This document shows, piece by piece, positions 1 through 7,150 of a stretch of DNA of 11,553 nucleotides. The stretch covers positions 1 to 11,553 of the forward strand of contig CANJYC010000039.1 of NCBI GenBank assembly GCA_947478985.1, given 5' to 3'. The notes under the pieces are model-generated. The model searched no databases and was not told where the DNA came from. It worked only from the letters and a program-made list of their open reading frames with translations. The position numbers were made by a program, and so were the translations under genes. The DNA is from Acidobacteriota bacterium. Its GTDB lineage: Bacteria > Acidobacteriota > Vicinamibacteria > Vicinamibacterales > UBA2999. Position 1 is the first letter of the stretch, and each line of letters opens with the position of its first letter.

Positions 1-195
1 GCGCTCGCGTGCTTCTTCCTGTGCTTCCTGTCTTTCCGGGGCCGATGCCTGAGCGGTCCGGTCGGCGGGGGGGGGCGCGGTGACGGCAGGAGACTGCGCT
101 GGTGTGCGGGCCGCTGCGCATGCGGTCAGCCCGGCGAACAGGGCAATGGTCAACATCGTGGCGATGCTGGCGGTGCGATCAGTGTTGTGCGCCAT
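1..195 (-). CDS. Lipoprotein of unknown function, N-terminal part (runs off the window)
   Basis: An open frame begins with ATG at 195 and stays open for 65 codons to the window edge, so the C-terminal part is missing. Residues 1-13 are polar, residues 14-25 are hydrophobic, and the stretch ends in an L-T-A-C lipobox with the cysteine at about residue 26, which indicates a lipid-anchored envelope protein. After the cysteine comes an Ala/Pro/Thr/Gln linker including three consecutive prolines, encoded across a run of nine G on the + strand (67-75). The visible end is a charged Glu/Arg/Gln-rich segment that could begin a helix or coiled coil. A strong AGGGAG ribosome site lies 7 bases before the ATG. 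It lies 46 bases downstream of the M28 enzyme on the same strand. The visible part is only targeting sequence and linker, so no function can be given. Confidence 0.75.
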   Translation of the reverse strand, partial: MAHNTDRTASIATMLTIALFAGLTACAAARTPAQSPAVTAPPPADRTAQASAPERQEAQEEARER

Positions 196-202
196 CCTGA
201 TT

Positions 203-208
203 CTCCCT
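203..208 (-). promoter_or_regulatory. Ribosome binding site of the edge lipoprotein
   Basis: The minus strand reads AGGGAG, 7 bases upstream of the ATG at 195. This is one of the best Shine-Dalgarno matches in the window and supports both the start codon and the reality of the truncated lipoprotein gene. Confidence 0.7.
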
Positions 209-241
209 GTCGTGCGCGCCTGGTACGCGTGGATCCGTGGA

Positions 242-1138
242 TCAGAAGCCGATGCGGCGGACCGGCGTGCCGAGACGCTTTTCGATAGCCGGGAGCGCGT
301 CGAGCACGACATCGCCCACCGTCTGCAGGCTGCCGGCGCTCACGTGGTCGAGGTCGTCCTGTGCGGTGTGCCACGAAGCGTATTCGAGATCGATGATGTC
401 GATGGACGGGACACCGGCCTGCACGAACGGGAGGTGGTCGTCCTCGATCGCCATCTCCGCGCTGAGAAATGTCTCGCGGTGTCCGAGCCTGGCGGCCGAC
501 GCCCAGACGATATCGGTCAGCCAGGGCGTAGAGTTCGAGTCGCGCCGGATGGTCAGATTGCGGTCGCCGATCATGTCGAGCAGGATAAGGGCTTTGAGGC
601 CACCCAGCGTGCCGTTCTTCTTCGCGGCGTCGACATAGTACTGACTGCCATAGGTGTGGTCGTTCCCGCTCCACTCGACCACCGCCTCTTCACCGTCGAG
701 GAACAGCAGCTCGATCGTGAACTCATTCTGGCGCCCTTTGAGGACGCGTGCCAGTTCGAGCACTGCGGCCGTGGACGACGCGCCGTCGCTCGCACCCACA
801 AAGCGGAACTCGCGAAAGAGCTTGGTGTCGTAGTGGGTGGCGAGGACGATTCGCTCGGGACGCCGGCCGGGAATTGTGGCCACGACGTTCGCCATCAGCA
901 CACGCCCCGTGGGCGTGGTGGCGGTGAATGGCTGCTCGCGCGAAGTGATTCCGGCGGCCTTCAACTGAGCCACGATGTACCGGCGGCAGGCCAGGAGCGC
1001 TGCCGAGCCTGCCGGTCGCGGGCCGATGGCCACCTGCTGCCGCAGGTGCTCCCAGGCTCTGGCGCTGTCGAAACGCGTCTGTGCGTCAGCGTTGGCGGTC
1101 GCCACGAGCATCAGCGAGGCCAGGGCGATCCACCGCAC
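242..1138 (-). CDS. Secreted M28-family zinc enzyme, glutaminyl-peptide cyclotransferase-like
   Basis: This 298-residue protein has a signal peptide (hydrophobic residues 3-15, likely Ala-Asp-Ala cleavage near residue 19), so it should act in the periplasm or outside the cell. Visible M28 metal-site motifs are H102 in THYDTK, D118 in GASDGASS, the E150-E151 pair in LFLDGEEA, D188 in LLDMIGD, and W256-H257 near the end. DGEEA followed five residues later by Trp156 and then YGS, together with DDHLPF and the late Trp-His pair, resembles human-type glutaminyl cyclase, which makes N-terminal pyroglutamate. The same fold includes di-zinc aminopeptidases, and all five of their metal ligands also appear present, so peptide hydrolysis remains possible. 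The GTG start at 1138 is 3 bases after the gltA stop with GAGGG well placed before it. The M28/QC-like family is confident; the reaction is inferred. Confidence 0.85.
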   Translation of the reverse strand: MRWIALASLMLVATANADAQTRFDSARAWEHLRQQVAIGPRPAGSAALLACRRYIVAQLKAAGITSREQPFTATTPTGRVLMANVVATIPGRRPERIVLATHYDTKLFREFRFVGASDGASSTAAVLELARVLKGRQNEFTIELLFLDGEEAVVEWSGNDHTYGSQYYVDAAKKNGTLGGLKALILLDMIGDRNLTIRRDSNSTPWLTDIVWASAARLGHRETFLSAEMAIEDDHLPFVQAGVPSIDIIDLEYASWHTAQDDLDHVSAGSLQTVGDVVLDALPAIEKRLGTPVRRIGF

Positions 1139-1141
1139 GGT

Positions 1142-2428
1142 TTACCCTCGCTGGTCGCGCGGAACGAAATCACGCCGCTTCGCGCCGACGTAGACCTGCT
1201 TCGGCCGTGCGATCTTCTGGTCCGGGTCGAGCAGCATTTCCTCCCACTGCGCGATCCAGCCCGATGTCCGCGGGATGGCGAACAGGACCGGGAACATCTC
1301 CACAGGGAAGCCCATCGCCTGGTAGATGAGGCCCGAGTAGAAGTCGACGTTCGGATAGAGCTTCCGCGACACGAAATACTCGTCCTGCAGGGCAATGCGC
1401 TCGAGTTCGAGCGCGATCTCGAGCAGCGGGTTCTTGCCGGTTACCTCGAACACGGCATCGGCAGTCTGCTTGATGACCTTGGCGCGCGGATCGTACGACT
1501 TGTAGACGCGATGGCCGAAGCCCATGAGGCGGCCTTCGCCCCCCTTGACGCGCTTGATGAAGGCCGGCACGTTGTTGACGTTGCCGATTTCCACGAGCAT
1601 GCGCAGGACGGCTTCGTTCGCCCCGCCGTGCAGCGGGCCGTAGAGCGCAGCCGCCGCGCCTGCCATTGCCGAATACGGGTCGCCGTGCGAGCTGCCGATG
1701 ACCCGCATGGCCGTGGTGCTGCAGTTCTGCTCGTGGTCCGCGTGCAGGATGAAGAGCACGTCGAGCGCGCGCTCGAGCACCGGGTTCACCTGGTACTTCA
1801 GCTCCGTCATCTTGAACAGCATGTTCAGGAAGTTGCCGACGAAGCTCAGTTCGTTGTCGGGGTAGACGTAGGGGCGGCCGATGCTGTGCCGGAAGGCATA
1901 GGCGGCGATCGTCGGCACCTTGGCGATGAGGCGGTGAATCTGCTTCTTTCGCGACGCGTCGTCGAAGATGTTCTTGGCGTCCGGATAGAACGTCGAGAAG
2001 GCGCCGACCGTGCTCAGGAAGACCCCCATCGGGTGGGCGTCGTACTGGAACCCTTCCATCAGCTTCTTGATGTTCTCGTGGAGCATCGTGTGGAAGGTGA
2101 TTTCCTTGGTCCAGGAGGCCAGCTGCGCCGTGGTGGGCAGCTCCCCGAACATGATCAGGTAGGCCGTCTCCAGGTAGGTCGAATGCTCGGCCAGCTGCTC
2201 GATTGGATACCCCCGATACTCGAGGATGCCCTTGTCACCGTCGATGTAGGTGATCCGGCTCCGGCAGGCGGCGCTGTTCATGAAGGCCGGGTCGTAGGTG
2301 GCCAGCCCTGCATCGTCCGGCCCGGCCTTGATCTGGCGCAGATCGGGGGCCTTGATGACGCCGTCCTTGATCGGAACTTCGTACGACTTGCCGGTGCGGT
2401 TATCAGTAATTGTCAGCGTATCTGGCAT
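1142..2428 (-). CDS. gltA: Citrate synthase (TCA cycle)
   Basis: Citrate synthase condenses acetyl-CoA with oxaloacetate to citrate at the entry of the TCA cycle in the cytoplasm. The protein is 428 residues, the usual size of the large bacterial enzyme, and carries the small N-terminal beta domain (about residues 1-45). Catalytic residues are visible: H267 in GPLHGGANEA, H306 in GFGHRVYKSYDPRA and D362 in YPNVDFYSG. HADHEQN (about 230-236) and PRTSGWIAQW (386-395) are further family signatures. The ATG at 2428 lies 12 bases after the stop of the YacG-like gene, without an obvious Shine-Dalgarno site, and the M28 gene follows after 3 bases. Position downstream of phoU on the same strand is unusual and could allow read-through from the phosphate operon, but an own promoter inside upstream coding sequence cannot be excluded. 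Confidence 0.97.
   Translation of the reverse strand: MPDTLTITDNRTGKSYEVPIKDGVIKAPDLRQIKAGPDDAGLATYDPAFMNSAACRSRITYIDGDKGILEYRGYPIEQLAEHSTYLETAYLIMFGELPTTAQLASWTKEITFHTMLHENIKKLMEGFQYDAHPMGVFLSTVGAFSTFYPDAKNIFDDASRKKQIHRLIAKVPTIAAYAFRHSIGRPYVYPDNELSFVGNFLNMLFKMTELKYQVNPVLERALDVLFILHADHEQNCSTTAMRVIGSSHGDPYSAMAGAAAALYGPLHGGANEAVLRMLVEIGNVNNVPAFIKRVKGGEGRLMGFGHRVYKSYDPRAKVIKQTADAVFEVTGKNPLLEIALELERIALQDEYFVSRKLYPNVDFYSGLIYQAMGFPVEMFPVLFAIPRTSGWIAQWEEMLLDPDQKIARPKQVYVGAKRRDFVPRDQRG
1145..1149 (-). promoter_or_regulatory. Ribosome binding site inside the end of gltA for the M28 enzyme
   Basis: The minus strand reads GAGGG, 6 bases before the GTG at 1138 and overlapping the last codons of gltA. 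It supports the non-ATG start of the M28 enzyme and suggests translation coupled to citrate synthase. Confidence 0.6.
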
Positions 2429-2440
2429 GGCTGGAGGCGT

Positions 2441-2635
2441 CTAGGCTTCGTGTGAATCGTCGTCGGTGGCGCCGTCGTCGGCGGGGACGGGATCGCCGGC
2501 TACGCGATAGCGCCCATCGGCCCATCGCGCCAGATCCTCATTCCGGCAGCGCTCGCTGCAGAACGGCCGCCACTGAACGTCCACGGGACGCGTGCGGCAC
2601 ATCACGCAGAGGCGAGCGTCGCCCATCCGCACCAT
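2441..2635 (-). CDS. yacG: YacG-like zinc-binding protein
   Basis: This small protein of about 64 residues carries four cysteines arranged C-x2-C-x12-C-x3-C (residues 10, 13, 26, 30), followed by a DLxxW segment and YR. The FCSERC...DLARWADGRYR region is typical of YacG (DUF329), a zinc-finger protein described in E. coli as a DNA gyrase inhibitor. The loop between the two cysteine pairs is shorter than in E. coli YacG (12 rather than 15 residues). The tail is acidic (Asp-rich, about 50-62). The start is uncertain: ATG at 2635 is chosen because GGA lies a short distance upstream; ATG at 2626 or TTG at 2659 would give 61 or 72 residues. It lies between phoU and gltA on the same strand. The zinc-finger family is well supported; gyrase inhibition here is only by analogy. 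Confidence 0.8.
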   Translation of the reverse strand: MVRMGDARLCVMCRTRPVDVQWRPFCSERCRNEDLARWADGRYRVAGDPVPADDGATDDDSHEA

Positions 2636-2674
2636 TCTAGTCCGGGGGCAAACCGACAATCCAGTTGCGAAGTA

Positions 2675-3355
2675 TCAGGCCTCGGGGCCGGGCGAATGGT
2701 GACGGACGTCGAGCGCCGAGACCATGAAGATCACATCCTCGGCGATGTTGGTGGCATGGTCGCCAATCCGCTCGAGGTGCCGCGACACCAGGATCAGGTC
2801 GAGGGCCGGCTCCACGGCGGTCGGCGCCTGCATCATGTAGGTGAGCAATTCGCGGAAGACCCGCGTCTTCAGCTCGTCGAGGCGGTCGTCCTCGTTGAGG
2901 ACCTGTCGCGCCAGCGTGGTGTCCCGGCGCACGAAGGCATCAAGGGCGTCGCGCAGCATGGCCTGGGCGATCGTGCCCATCATCGGGATGTCGACCAACT
3001 TCTTGACCGGCGGGTGTCCGGCATAGCGCCTTGCCGCCTCAGCGATATTGACCGCCAGATCGCCCACGCGTTCGAGGTCGGTATTGATCTTGACTGCCGC
3101 AACGATGGCGCGCAGGTCCGTAGCCATCGGCTGGTGCAGCGCCAGCAGCCGGAAGCAGCGTTCATCCACCTCGATGTGGAGCGCGTTGATGGGCTCGTCA
3201 CCGGCGAGCACGGCGTCGATGAGGGTGACGTCCCGGGCCACCAGGCCCTCGACCGCCGCGCGGACGCGCTCCTCGGCCAGTCCGCCCATTTCGAGCAGTC
3301 GTCCCTGGAGGGTTTCTAGCTCCTCGTGGAAATGCGGTACGCCTCGTTGTTGCAC
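2675..3355 (-). CDS. phoU: PhoU, phosphate-signalling regulator of Pst
   Basis: PhoU is a cytoplasmic protein that links the state of the PstSCAB transporter to the PhoR/PhoB two-component system and keeps phosphate uptake in check. The 226-residue sequence shows the expected two-fold repeat of three-helix bundles, each with the metal-binding signature: LERVGDLAVNIAE at about 94-106 and LERIGDHATNIAED at about 194-207. DLRAIVAAVKINTDLERVGD matches the family core. The start is a GTG at 3355 that shares one base with the pstB stop (TAGTG), with GGGAG 9 bases upstream inside pstB. This fits translational coupling as the last gene of pstSCAB-phoU. E. coli PhoU is slightly longer (about 240 residues). 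The identification is firm from sequence and context. Confidence 0.97.
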   Translation of the reverse strand: MQQRGVPHFHEELETLQGRLLEMGGLAEERVRAAVEGLVARDVTLIDAVLAGDEPINALHIEVDERCFRLLALHQPMATDLRAIVAAVKINTDLERVGDLAVNIAEAARRYAGHPPVKKLVDIPMMGTIAQAMLRDALDAFVRRDTTLARQVLNEDDRLDELKTRVFRELLTYMMQAPTAVEPALDLILVSRHLERIGDHATNIAEDVIFMVSALDVRHHSPGPEA

Positions 3356-4200
3356 TAGCCAAATCTCCCGGTGACGTAGTCCTCAGTGAGCTTCTCGGAC
3401 GGGTTCGTGAAGATCTTGTCGGTTCGGTCGTATTCCACGAGCCGGCCAAGCCAGAAAAATGCCGTGTGATCCGAGATGCGTGCCGCCTGCTGCATGTTAT
3501 GCGTCACGATCACAATCGTGTAGGCCTGCTTCAGGTCGTAGACGAGTTCCTCGATCCGCTGCGTGGCGATCGGGTCGAGCGCGGAGGCCGGCTCGTCCAT
3601 CAGGATGATGTCGGGACGGATGGCCAGAGCCCGGGCGATGCAGAGGCGCTGCTGCTGGCCGCCGGACATGGCGAGCGCGGATTCGTGCAGCCGGTCCTTG
3701 ACCTCGCCCCAGAGTGCCGCCTGCTTCAGGCTCTCCTCGACGCGTCCGGCCAGCTCGGACTTGCTGGCCGCGAGCCCGTTGATGCGCAGGCCATACGCGA
3801 CGTTCTCGAAGATGGTCTTGGGAAACGGGTTGGATTTCTGGAACACCATCCCGACCTTCCGGCGCAGCTTCACCACGTCGACGCCTGACGCGTAGGCGTC
3901 GAGGCCGTCAATGCGGACGTGCCCTTCGATGCGCGCGCCGGGGATGATGTCGTTCATCCGGTTCAACGTGCGGAGGAAGGTGCTCTTGCCGCAGCCCGAC
4001 GGTCCAATGAAGGCGGTCACCAGGTTGGCCTGGATCTGCAGGGAAATGTCTTCCAGCGCGCGCTTGACGCCGTAAAAGAACGACAGATGCTCCACGTCGA
4101 TCTTGACGGCCTTTGGGGCCTGATTCAGCGCCGGATCCCGGCCGTCGCGGACGGAGAGCCCGGTGGTGAAGCGCGTGGGCGAGGAGACCTGATGAGTCAT
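3355..4200 (-). CDS. pstB: Phosphate ABC transporter ATP-binding protein PstB
   Basis: PstB is the ATPase that powers phosphate import through PstCA at the cytoplasmic membrane face. From the ATG at 4200 the protein has 281 residues with an ABC domain starting near residue 33: Walker A GPSGCGKS (66-73), Q-loop Q121 in VFQKSNPFP, signature SGGQQQR (179-185), Walker B IILMDEP (198-204) and H-loop H234. FPKTIFENVAYG is typical of PstB rather than other ABC ATPases. About 30 extra N-terminal residues precede the domain compared with E. coli. The start is unsure: a GTG at 4215 overlaps the pstA stop by one base (TAGTG), as at two other junctions of this operon, and would add five residues. No good ribosome site is seen before either codon. 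Confidence 0.97.
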   Translation of the reverse strand: MTHQVSSPTRFTTGLSVRDGRDPALNQAPKAVKIDVEHLSFFYGVKRALEDISLQIQANLVTAFIGPSGCGKSTFLRTLNRMNDIIPGARIEGHVRIDGLDAYASGVDVVKLRRKVGMVFQKSNPFPKTIFENVAYGLRINGLAASKSELAGRVEESLKQAALWGEVKDRLHESALAMSGGQQQRLCIARALAIRPDIILMDEPASALDPIATQRIEELVYDLKQAYTIVIVTHNMQQAARISDHTAFFWLGRLVEYDRTDKIFTNPSEKLTEDYVTGRFG

Positions 4201-4214
4201 GACGGATGTGCGCA

Positions 4215-5060
4215 CTATCCCCGGAGACGACGGATGCGCGCCGTGGCAATGCGCGCGAGCAGTGAACAAGTCAGGACGAACCCCACCAGCACCAGCGCGC
4301 CGGCCCAGGCCTGACGGTGCCAGTCGTCGTAGGGCGAGATGGCGTAAGTATAGATCTGCACCGTCAGCGACGAGATCGGCTGCGTCAGGGCCCTGCTGAA
4401 GAATCGGTTATTGAACGAGGTGAACAGCAGCGGTGCAGTCTCACCGGCGATACGGGCCAGCGCCAGGACGATACCGGTGATGATGCCGGGCAGGGCCGCC
4501 GGCACGATCACCGTAAACACCGCGCGAGCGCGGGTGGCGCCGAGCGCCAGTGCGCCTTCCCGCAGCGCATTGGGCACGAGCAGCAGGAGTTCCTCGGTGG
4601 TCCGCGCGATGATCGGGATCATCATGATGCCGAGAGCGAATCCACCCGCCAGCGCACTGAACTGCTTGAACGGCAGCACCGCAATCCCGTAGGCGAACAC
4701 GCCGATGACAATCGACGGGACTCCATTGAGCGTGTCCGCGGCGAAGCGCAGGGCGATAGCCAGCCACGTGCCGGCGTACTCGGACATGTAGATGCCGCTC
4801 ATGACGCCCACCGGTACGGCCATCAGGGACGCGATCCCCGTCAGCATCAGCGTCCCGACAATGGCGTTTGCCATGCCGCCGCCCGCCTCACCGACAGGGC
4901 GCGGCATGCTGGTGAAGAAGGCGAGGTTCAGCGATCCGATCCCCTGCCGGACGACGAAGAACAGGACCATGGCCAGCGGCACCAGTGCCAGCAGCACCGC
5001 CAGCGCGCAGGCTCCGACAAAAGCGGAGGAGATCAGGCGCCGCAGGCGATCGCGGTTCAT
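4215..5060 (-). CDS. pstA: Phosphate ABC transporter permease PstA
   Basis: PstA is one of the two membrane subunits of the high-affinity phosphate importer. The 281-residue protein has about six hydrophobic membrane segments, the first at about 12-36, and a cytoplasmic EAA loop (about 168-190, EGALALGATRARAVFTVIVP) that contacts PstB. IAGETAPLLFT (204-214) and the Phe/Asn-rich segment after it are typical of PstA and separate it from PstC. Length is close to E. coli PstA (296). Its ATG at 5060 overlaps the pstC stop as ATGA, a classic coupled junction. The order pstS-C-A-B-phoU is the standard one. Confidence 0.97.
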   Translation of the reverse strand: MNRDRLRRLISSAFVGACALAVLLALVPLAMVLFFVVRQGIGSLNLAFFTSMPRPVGEAGGGMANAIVGTLMLTGIASLMAVPVGVMSGIYMSEYAGTWLAIALRFAADTLNGVPSIVIGVFAYGIAVLPFKQFSALAGGFALGIMMIPIIARTTEELLLLVPNALREGALALGATRARAVFTVIVPAALPGIITGIVLALARIAGETAPLLFTSFNNRFFSRALTQPISSLTVQIYTYAISPYDDWHRQAWAGALVLVGFVLTCSLLARIATARIRRLRG

Positions 5061-5992
5061 GCCGCCGAGGCTTCCACGTCGGCCACACGTGAAGGACGGG
5101 TTCGTCCCGAGCGCCCCAGGCCCCAGATGAGCAGACGCGAACCTGCGTTGACCACGAGCGTGATGACGAAGAGCACGAGTCCGATTTCGACCAGTGCGTG
5201 CAGGTAGAGCTCGTCAGAGGCTTCCGTGAATTCGTTGGCGACGACTGCGGCCATCGTGTACTGGGGCGCGAACAGCGATGCCGACACCTGCGGGTTGTTC
5301 CCGATCACCATCGTCACCGCCATGGTTTCCCCGAGGGCGCGGCCGAAGCCGAGCATGATCGACCCGATGATGCCGGTACGCGCGTAGAACAGCGCGGCCC
5401 GAATCGCTTCAAAGCGCGTCGCGCCCAGCGCATAGGCGCCCTCCCGCTGTGCCGCCGGTACGGTCTGCAGGACCTCACGGGCGACGGCCGAGGTGAACGG
5501 CACGATCATGACGGCGAGGATCACGCCGGCCGCCAGCATGCCTACGCCGAGCGGGGGGCCGGACAGGAGCGGGATGGCGCGCAAGGGTTCGGGCATCCAG
5601 ATCTCGAGTGCCCGAATGGCTGGCACCAGCACGAAGATGCCCCAAAGGCCGTAGACGATCGAGGGGATGGCCGCCAGCAGCTCGGTGAGAAACACCAGCG
5701 GGGTCTGCAGCCACGCCGGACAGAGCTCGGAGACGAAGATGGCAATCCCGAGCGCCACCGGCGCGGCGATCGCCAGCGCCAGCAGCGACGAGTACAACGT
5801 CCCCCAGATAAAGGGGAGCGCGCCGAACTGACCGGCGACCGGGTCCCAGGTGTCGGTCGTCCAGAAATGGAAGCCGAACTTCTGAATCGACAACCAGGAC
5901 TGGCGTGTCAGTTCGACGCCGATCGCCAGCACCAGCAGCGCGAGGACGCAGCCGAAGGCGCCGACGATAATCCGAAACGGGAGATCGCGCAC
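5057..5992 (-). CDS. pstC: Phosphate ABC transporter permease PstC
   Basis: PstC pairs with PstA to form the phosphate channel. The 311-residue protein begins with a membrane segment (about 8-27), continues with a periplasmic stretch containing FWTTDTWDPVAGQFGALPFIWGT-type PstC residues (about 43-65), then further membrane segments, an EAA loop (about 184-208, EGAYALGATRFEAIRAALF) and the PstC signature GFGRALGETMAVTMVIGN (215-232). The start is a GTG at 5992 sharing one base with the pstS stop (TAGTG). No strong Shine-Dalgarno site is visible, so translation probably depends on ribosomes finishing pstS. The C-terminal tail (about 292-311) is polar and lies after the last membrane helix. Confidence 0.97.
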   Translation of the reverse strand: MRDLPFRIIVGAFGCVLALLVLAIGVELTRQSWLSIQKFGFHFWTTDTWDPVAGQFGALPFIWGTLYSSLLALAIAAPVALGIAIFVSELCPAWLQTPLVFLTELLAAIPSIVYGLWGIFVLVPAIRALEIWMPEPLRAIPLLSGPPLGVGMLAAGVILAVMIVPFTSAVAREVLQTVPAAQREGAYALGATRFEAIRAALFYARTGIIGSIMLGFGRALGETMAVTMVIGNNPQVSASLFAPQYTMAAVVANEFTEASDELYLHALVEIGLVLFVITLVVNAGSRLLIWGLGRSGRTRPSRVADVEASAA

Positions 5993-7062
5993 TACGAGAT
6001 GGTAATGCGTTCGACGGCGGCGAGTTCCTTCTTCACCACGGCATCCGGCAGCGGGGCGTACCCGAGCTCGGTCGCGAATGCCTGTCCGTCAGTCAGCGCC
6101 CACTTGACGAAATCGACCATGACCTTCGCCTTGTCCTTGTCGGCGGGCTTCTCGAACATCAGCAGCCAAGTGAACGAGGAGATGGGATAGGCACCTGCGC
6201 CGGGCGCGTTGGTGATCGACACGCGGAAGTCATCCGGCACGGTCGCCCCGGCAGCCGCCTTCGTGACCCCCTCAGGCGTCGCCTTGATGAACTCGCCCGC
6301 GATGTTCTGCACCGCGCCGAAGCTGATCTTGTTCTGCAGCGCGTAGATGAGCTCAACGTACCCGATCGAGCCTGGCGTCTGCGAGACCATCCCGGACACG
6401 CCCTCGTTGCCCTTGCCGCCCACACCGACCGGCCAGTTCACCGACGTGTTGACGCCGACCTTGCTCTTGAAGTCCGGCGACACCTTCGATAGGTAGTCGA
6501 CGTAGATGAAGGTGGTGCCGGAGCCGTCCGAACGATGCACTACCGTGATGTCGGTGGCCGGCAGCGTCACGCCGGGGTTGAGGCCGGCGATGGCACGGTC
6601 GTTCCACTTCTTAATCCGGCCAAGGTAGATGTCGGCAAGCACCGGTCCGCTGAACTTCAGGTCCTGGGCGAGGCCGGGCAGGTTGTAGATGGGGACGACG
6701 GCGCCGAGCACGGTGGGGAAGTGCAGGACCGGGCCTGGTGCCGAGGTGAGCTGCTCGTCGGTCATGGGCCCGTCGGTGGCGCCGAAGAAGACGGTTTGCG
6801 CGGTCACCTGCCGAATCCCGCCGCCTGACCCGATCGACTGGTAGTTGATCTCAACGTTCGGATGAAGCTTGTTGTACTCGGAAAACCACTTTGAGTAGAT
6901 GGGGTAGGGAAATGTCGCGCCCGCGCCGTTGATCTGAATCCGGGCTGCCGCTGTGGCGTTACCGGTGGCTGCGGGGGGCTGCTGTGTGCCCCCGCCGCAG
7001 GCGGCGAAGGTGGCGGTCAGCAGTGAGATGGCAACGAGGCTACGCATGCGTGAGTGAAGCAT
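5992..7062 (-). CDS. pstS: Periplasmic phosphate-binding lipoprotein PstS
   Basis: PstS captures phosphate outside the inner membrane and delivers it to PstCA. The 356-residue protein has a short basic start, a hydrophobic core and a lipobox-like F-A-A-C (cysteine 22), so it is probably a lipoprotein; Phe at -3 is atypical. Phosphate-site motifs are clear: GAGATFPYP (47-55), SIGSGGGIRQ (77-86), FGATDGPM (93-100), RSDGSGTTF (177-185) and the late SQTPGSIGYVE segment (227-237). It lacks the free signal peptide of E. coli PstS. Start: ATG at 7062 is used; an in-frame ATG at 7047 would also leave a usable signal sequence, and neither has a good ribosome site. A candidate Pho box ends 42 bases before 7062, suggesting induction by phosphate starvation. 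Confidence 0.96.
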   Translation of the reverse strand: MLHSRMRSLVAISLLTATFAACGGGTQQPPAATGNATAAARIQINGAGATFPYPIYSKWFSEYNKLHPNVEINYQSIGSGGGIRQVTAQTVFFGATDGPMTDEQLTSAPGPVLHFPTVLGAVVPIYNLPGLAQDLKFSGPVLADIYLGRIKKWNDRAIAGLNPGVTLPATDITVVHRSDGSGTTFIYVDYLSKVSPDFKSKVGVNTSVNWPVGVGGKGNEGVSGMVSQTPGSIGYVELIYALQNKISFGAVQNIAGEFIKATPEGVTKAAAGATVPDDFRVSITNAPGAGAYPISSFTWLLMFEKPADKDKAKVMVDFVKWALTDGQAFATELGYAPLPDAVVKKELAAVERITIS

Positions 7063-7104
7063 GCACCGAGGCTATCGGGCCGGAATTTCGCGGTCGTTTC
7101 TTCA

Positions 7105-7122
7105 ATGTTAATTTCGTGTAAC
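7105..7122 (-). promoter_or_regulatory. Candidate Pho box upstream of pstS
   Basis: The minus strand reads GTTACAC-GAAA-TTAACAT, two 7-base half-sites separated by 4 bases (11-base period), the architecture bound by PhoB/PhoP response regulators. The half-sites share ACA in the same register and resemble the TTAACA-N5-TTAACA type known from Bacillus PhoP more than E. coli CTGTCAT. It lies in the 88-base gap between ppx and pstS and ends 42 bases before the pstS ATG. No convincing -10 hexamer could be fixed. Support is the repeat architecture, the position before pstS, and a matching element at 11157-11174. Confidence 0.55.
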
Positions 7123-7150
7123 GAGGTGTCGGTGCACCAGACGGCTGCCA

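Noticed and set aside
80..2455. Very long open frame on the + strand (about 790 codons)
   Set aside because: It runs opposite to the M28 enzyme and citrate synthase, both with complete catalytic motifs. Its product is a low-complexity Arg/Val/His/Asp-rich sequence typical of the antisense of GC-rich coding DNA.
4317..6190. Two long + strand open frames opposite pstA and pstC
   Set aside because: The products are Arg/Gln/Asp/His-rich with no recognisable domain, and they lie antisense to firmly identified permeases. They are GC-driven shadows.
7044..7064. Two GCATGC palindromes 15 bases apart at the pstS start
   Set aside because: Each simply contains one of the two in-frame ATG codons (7062 and 7047). 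Six-base palindromes of this kind are too common to call an operator.
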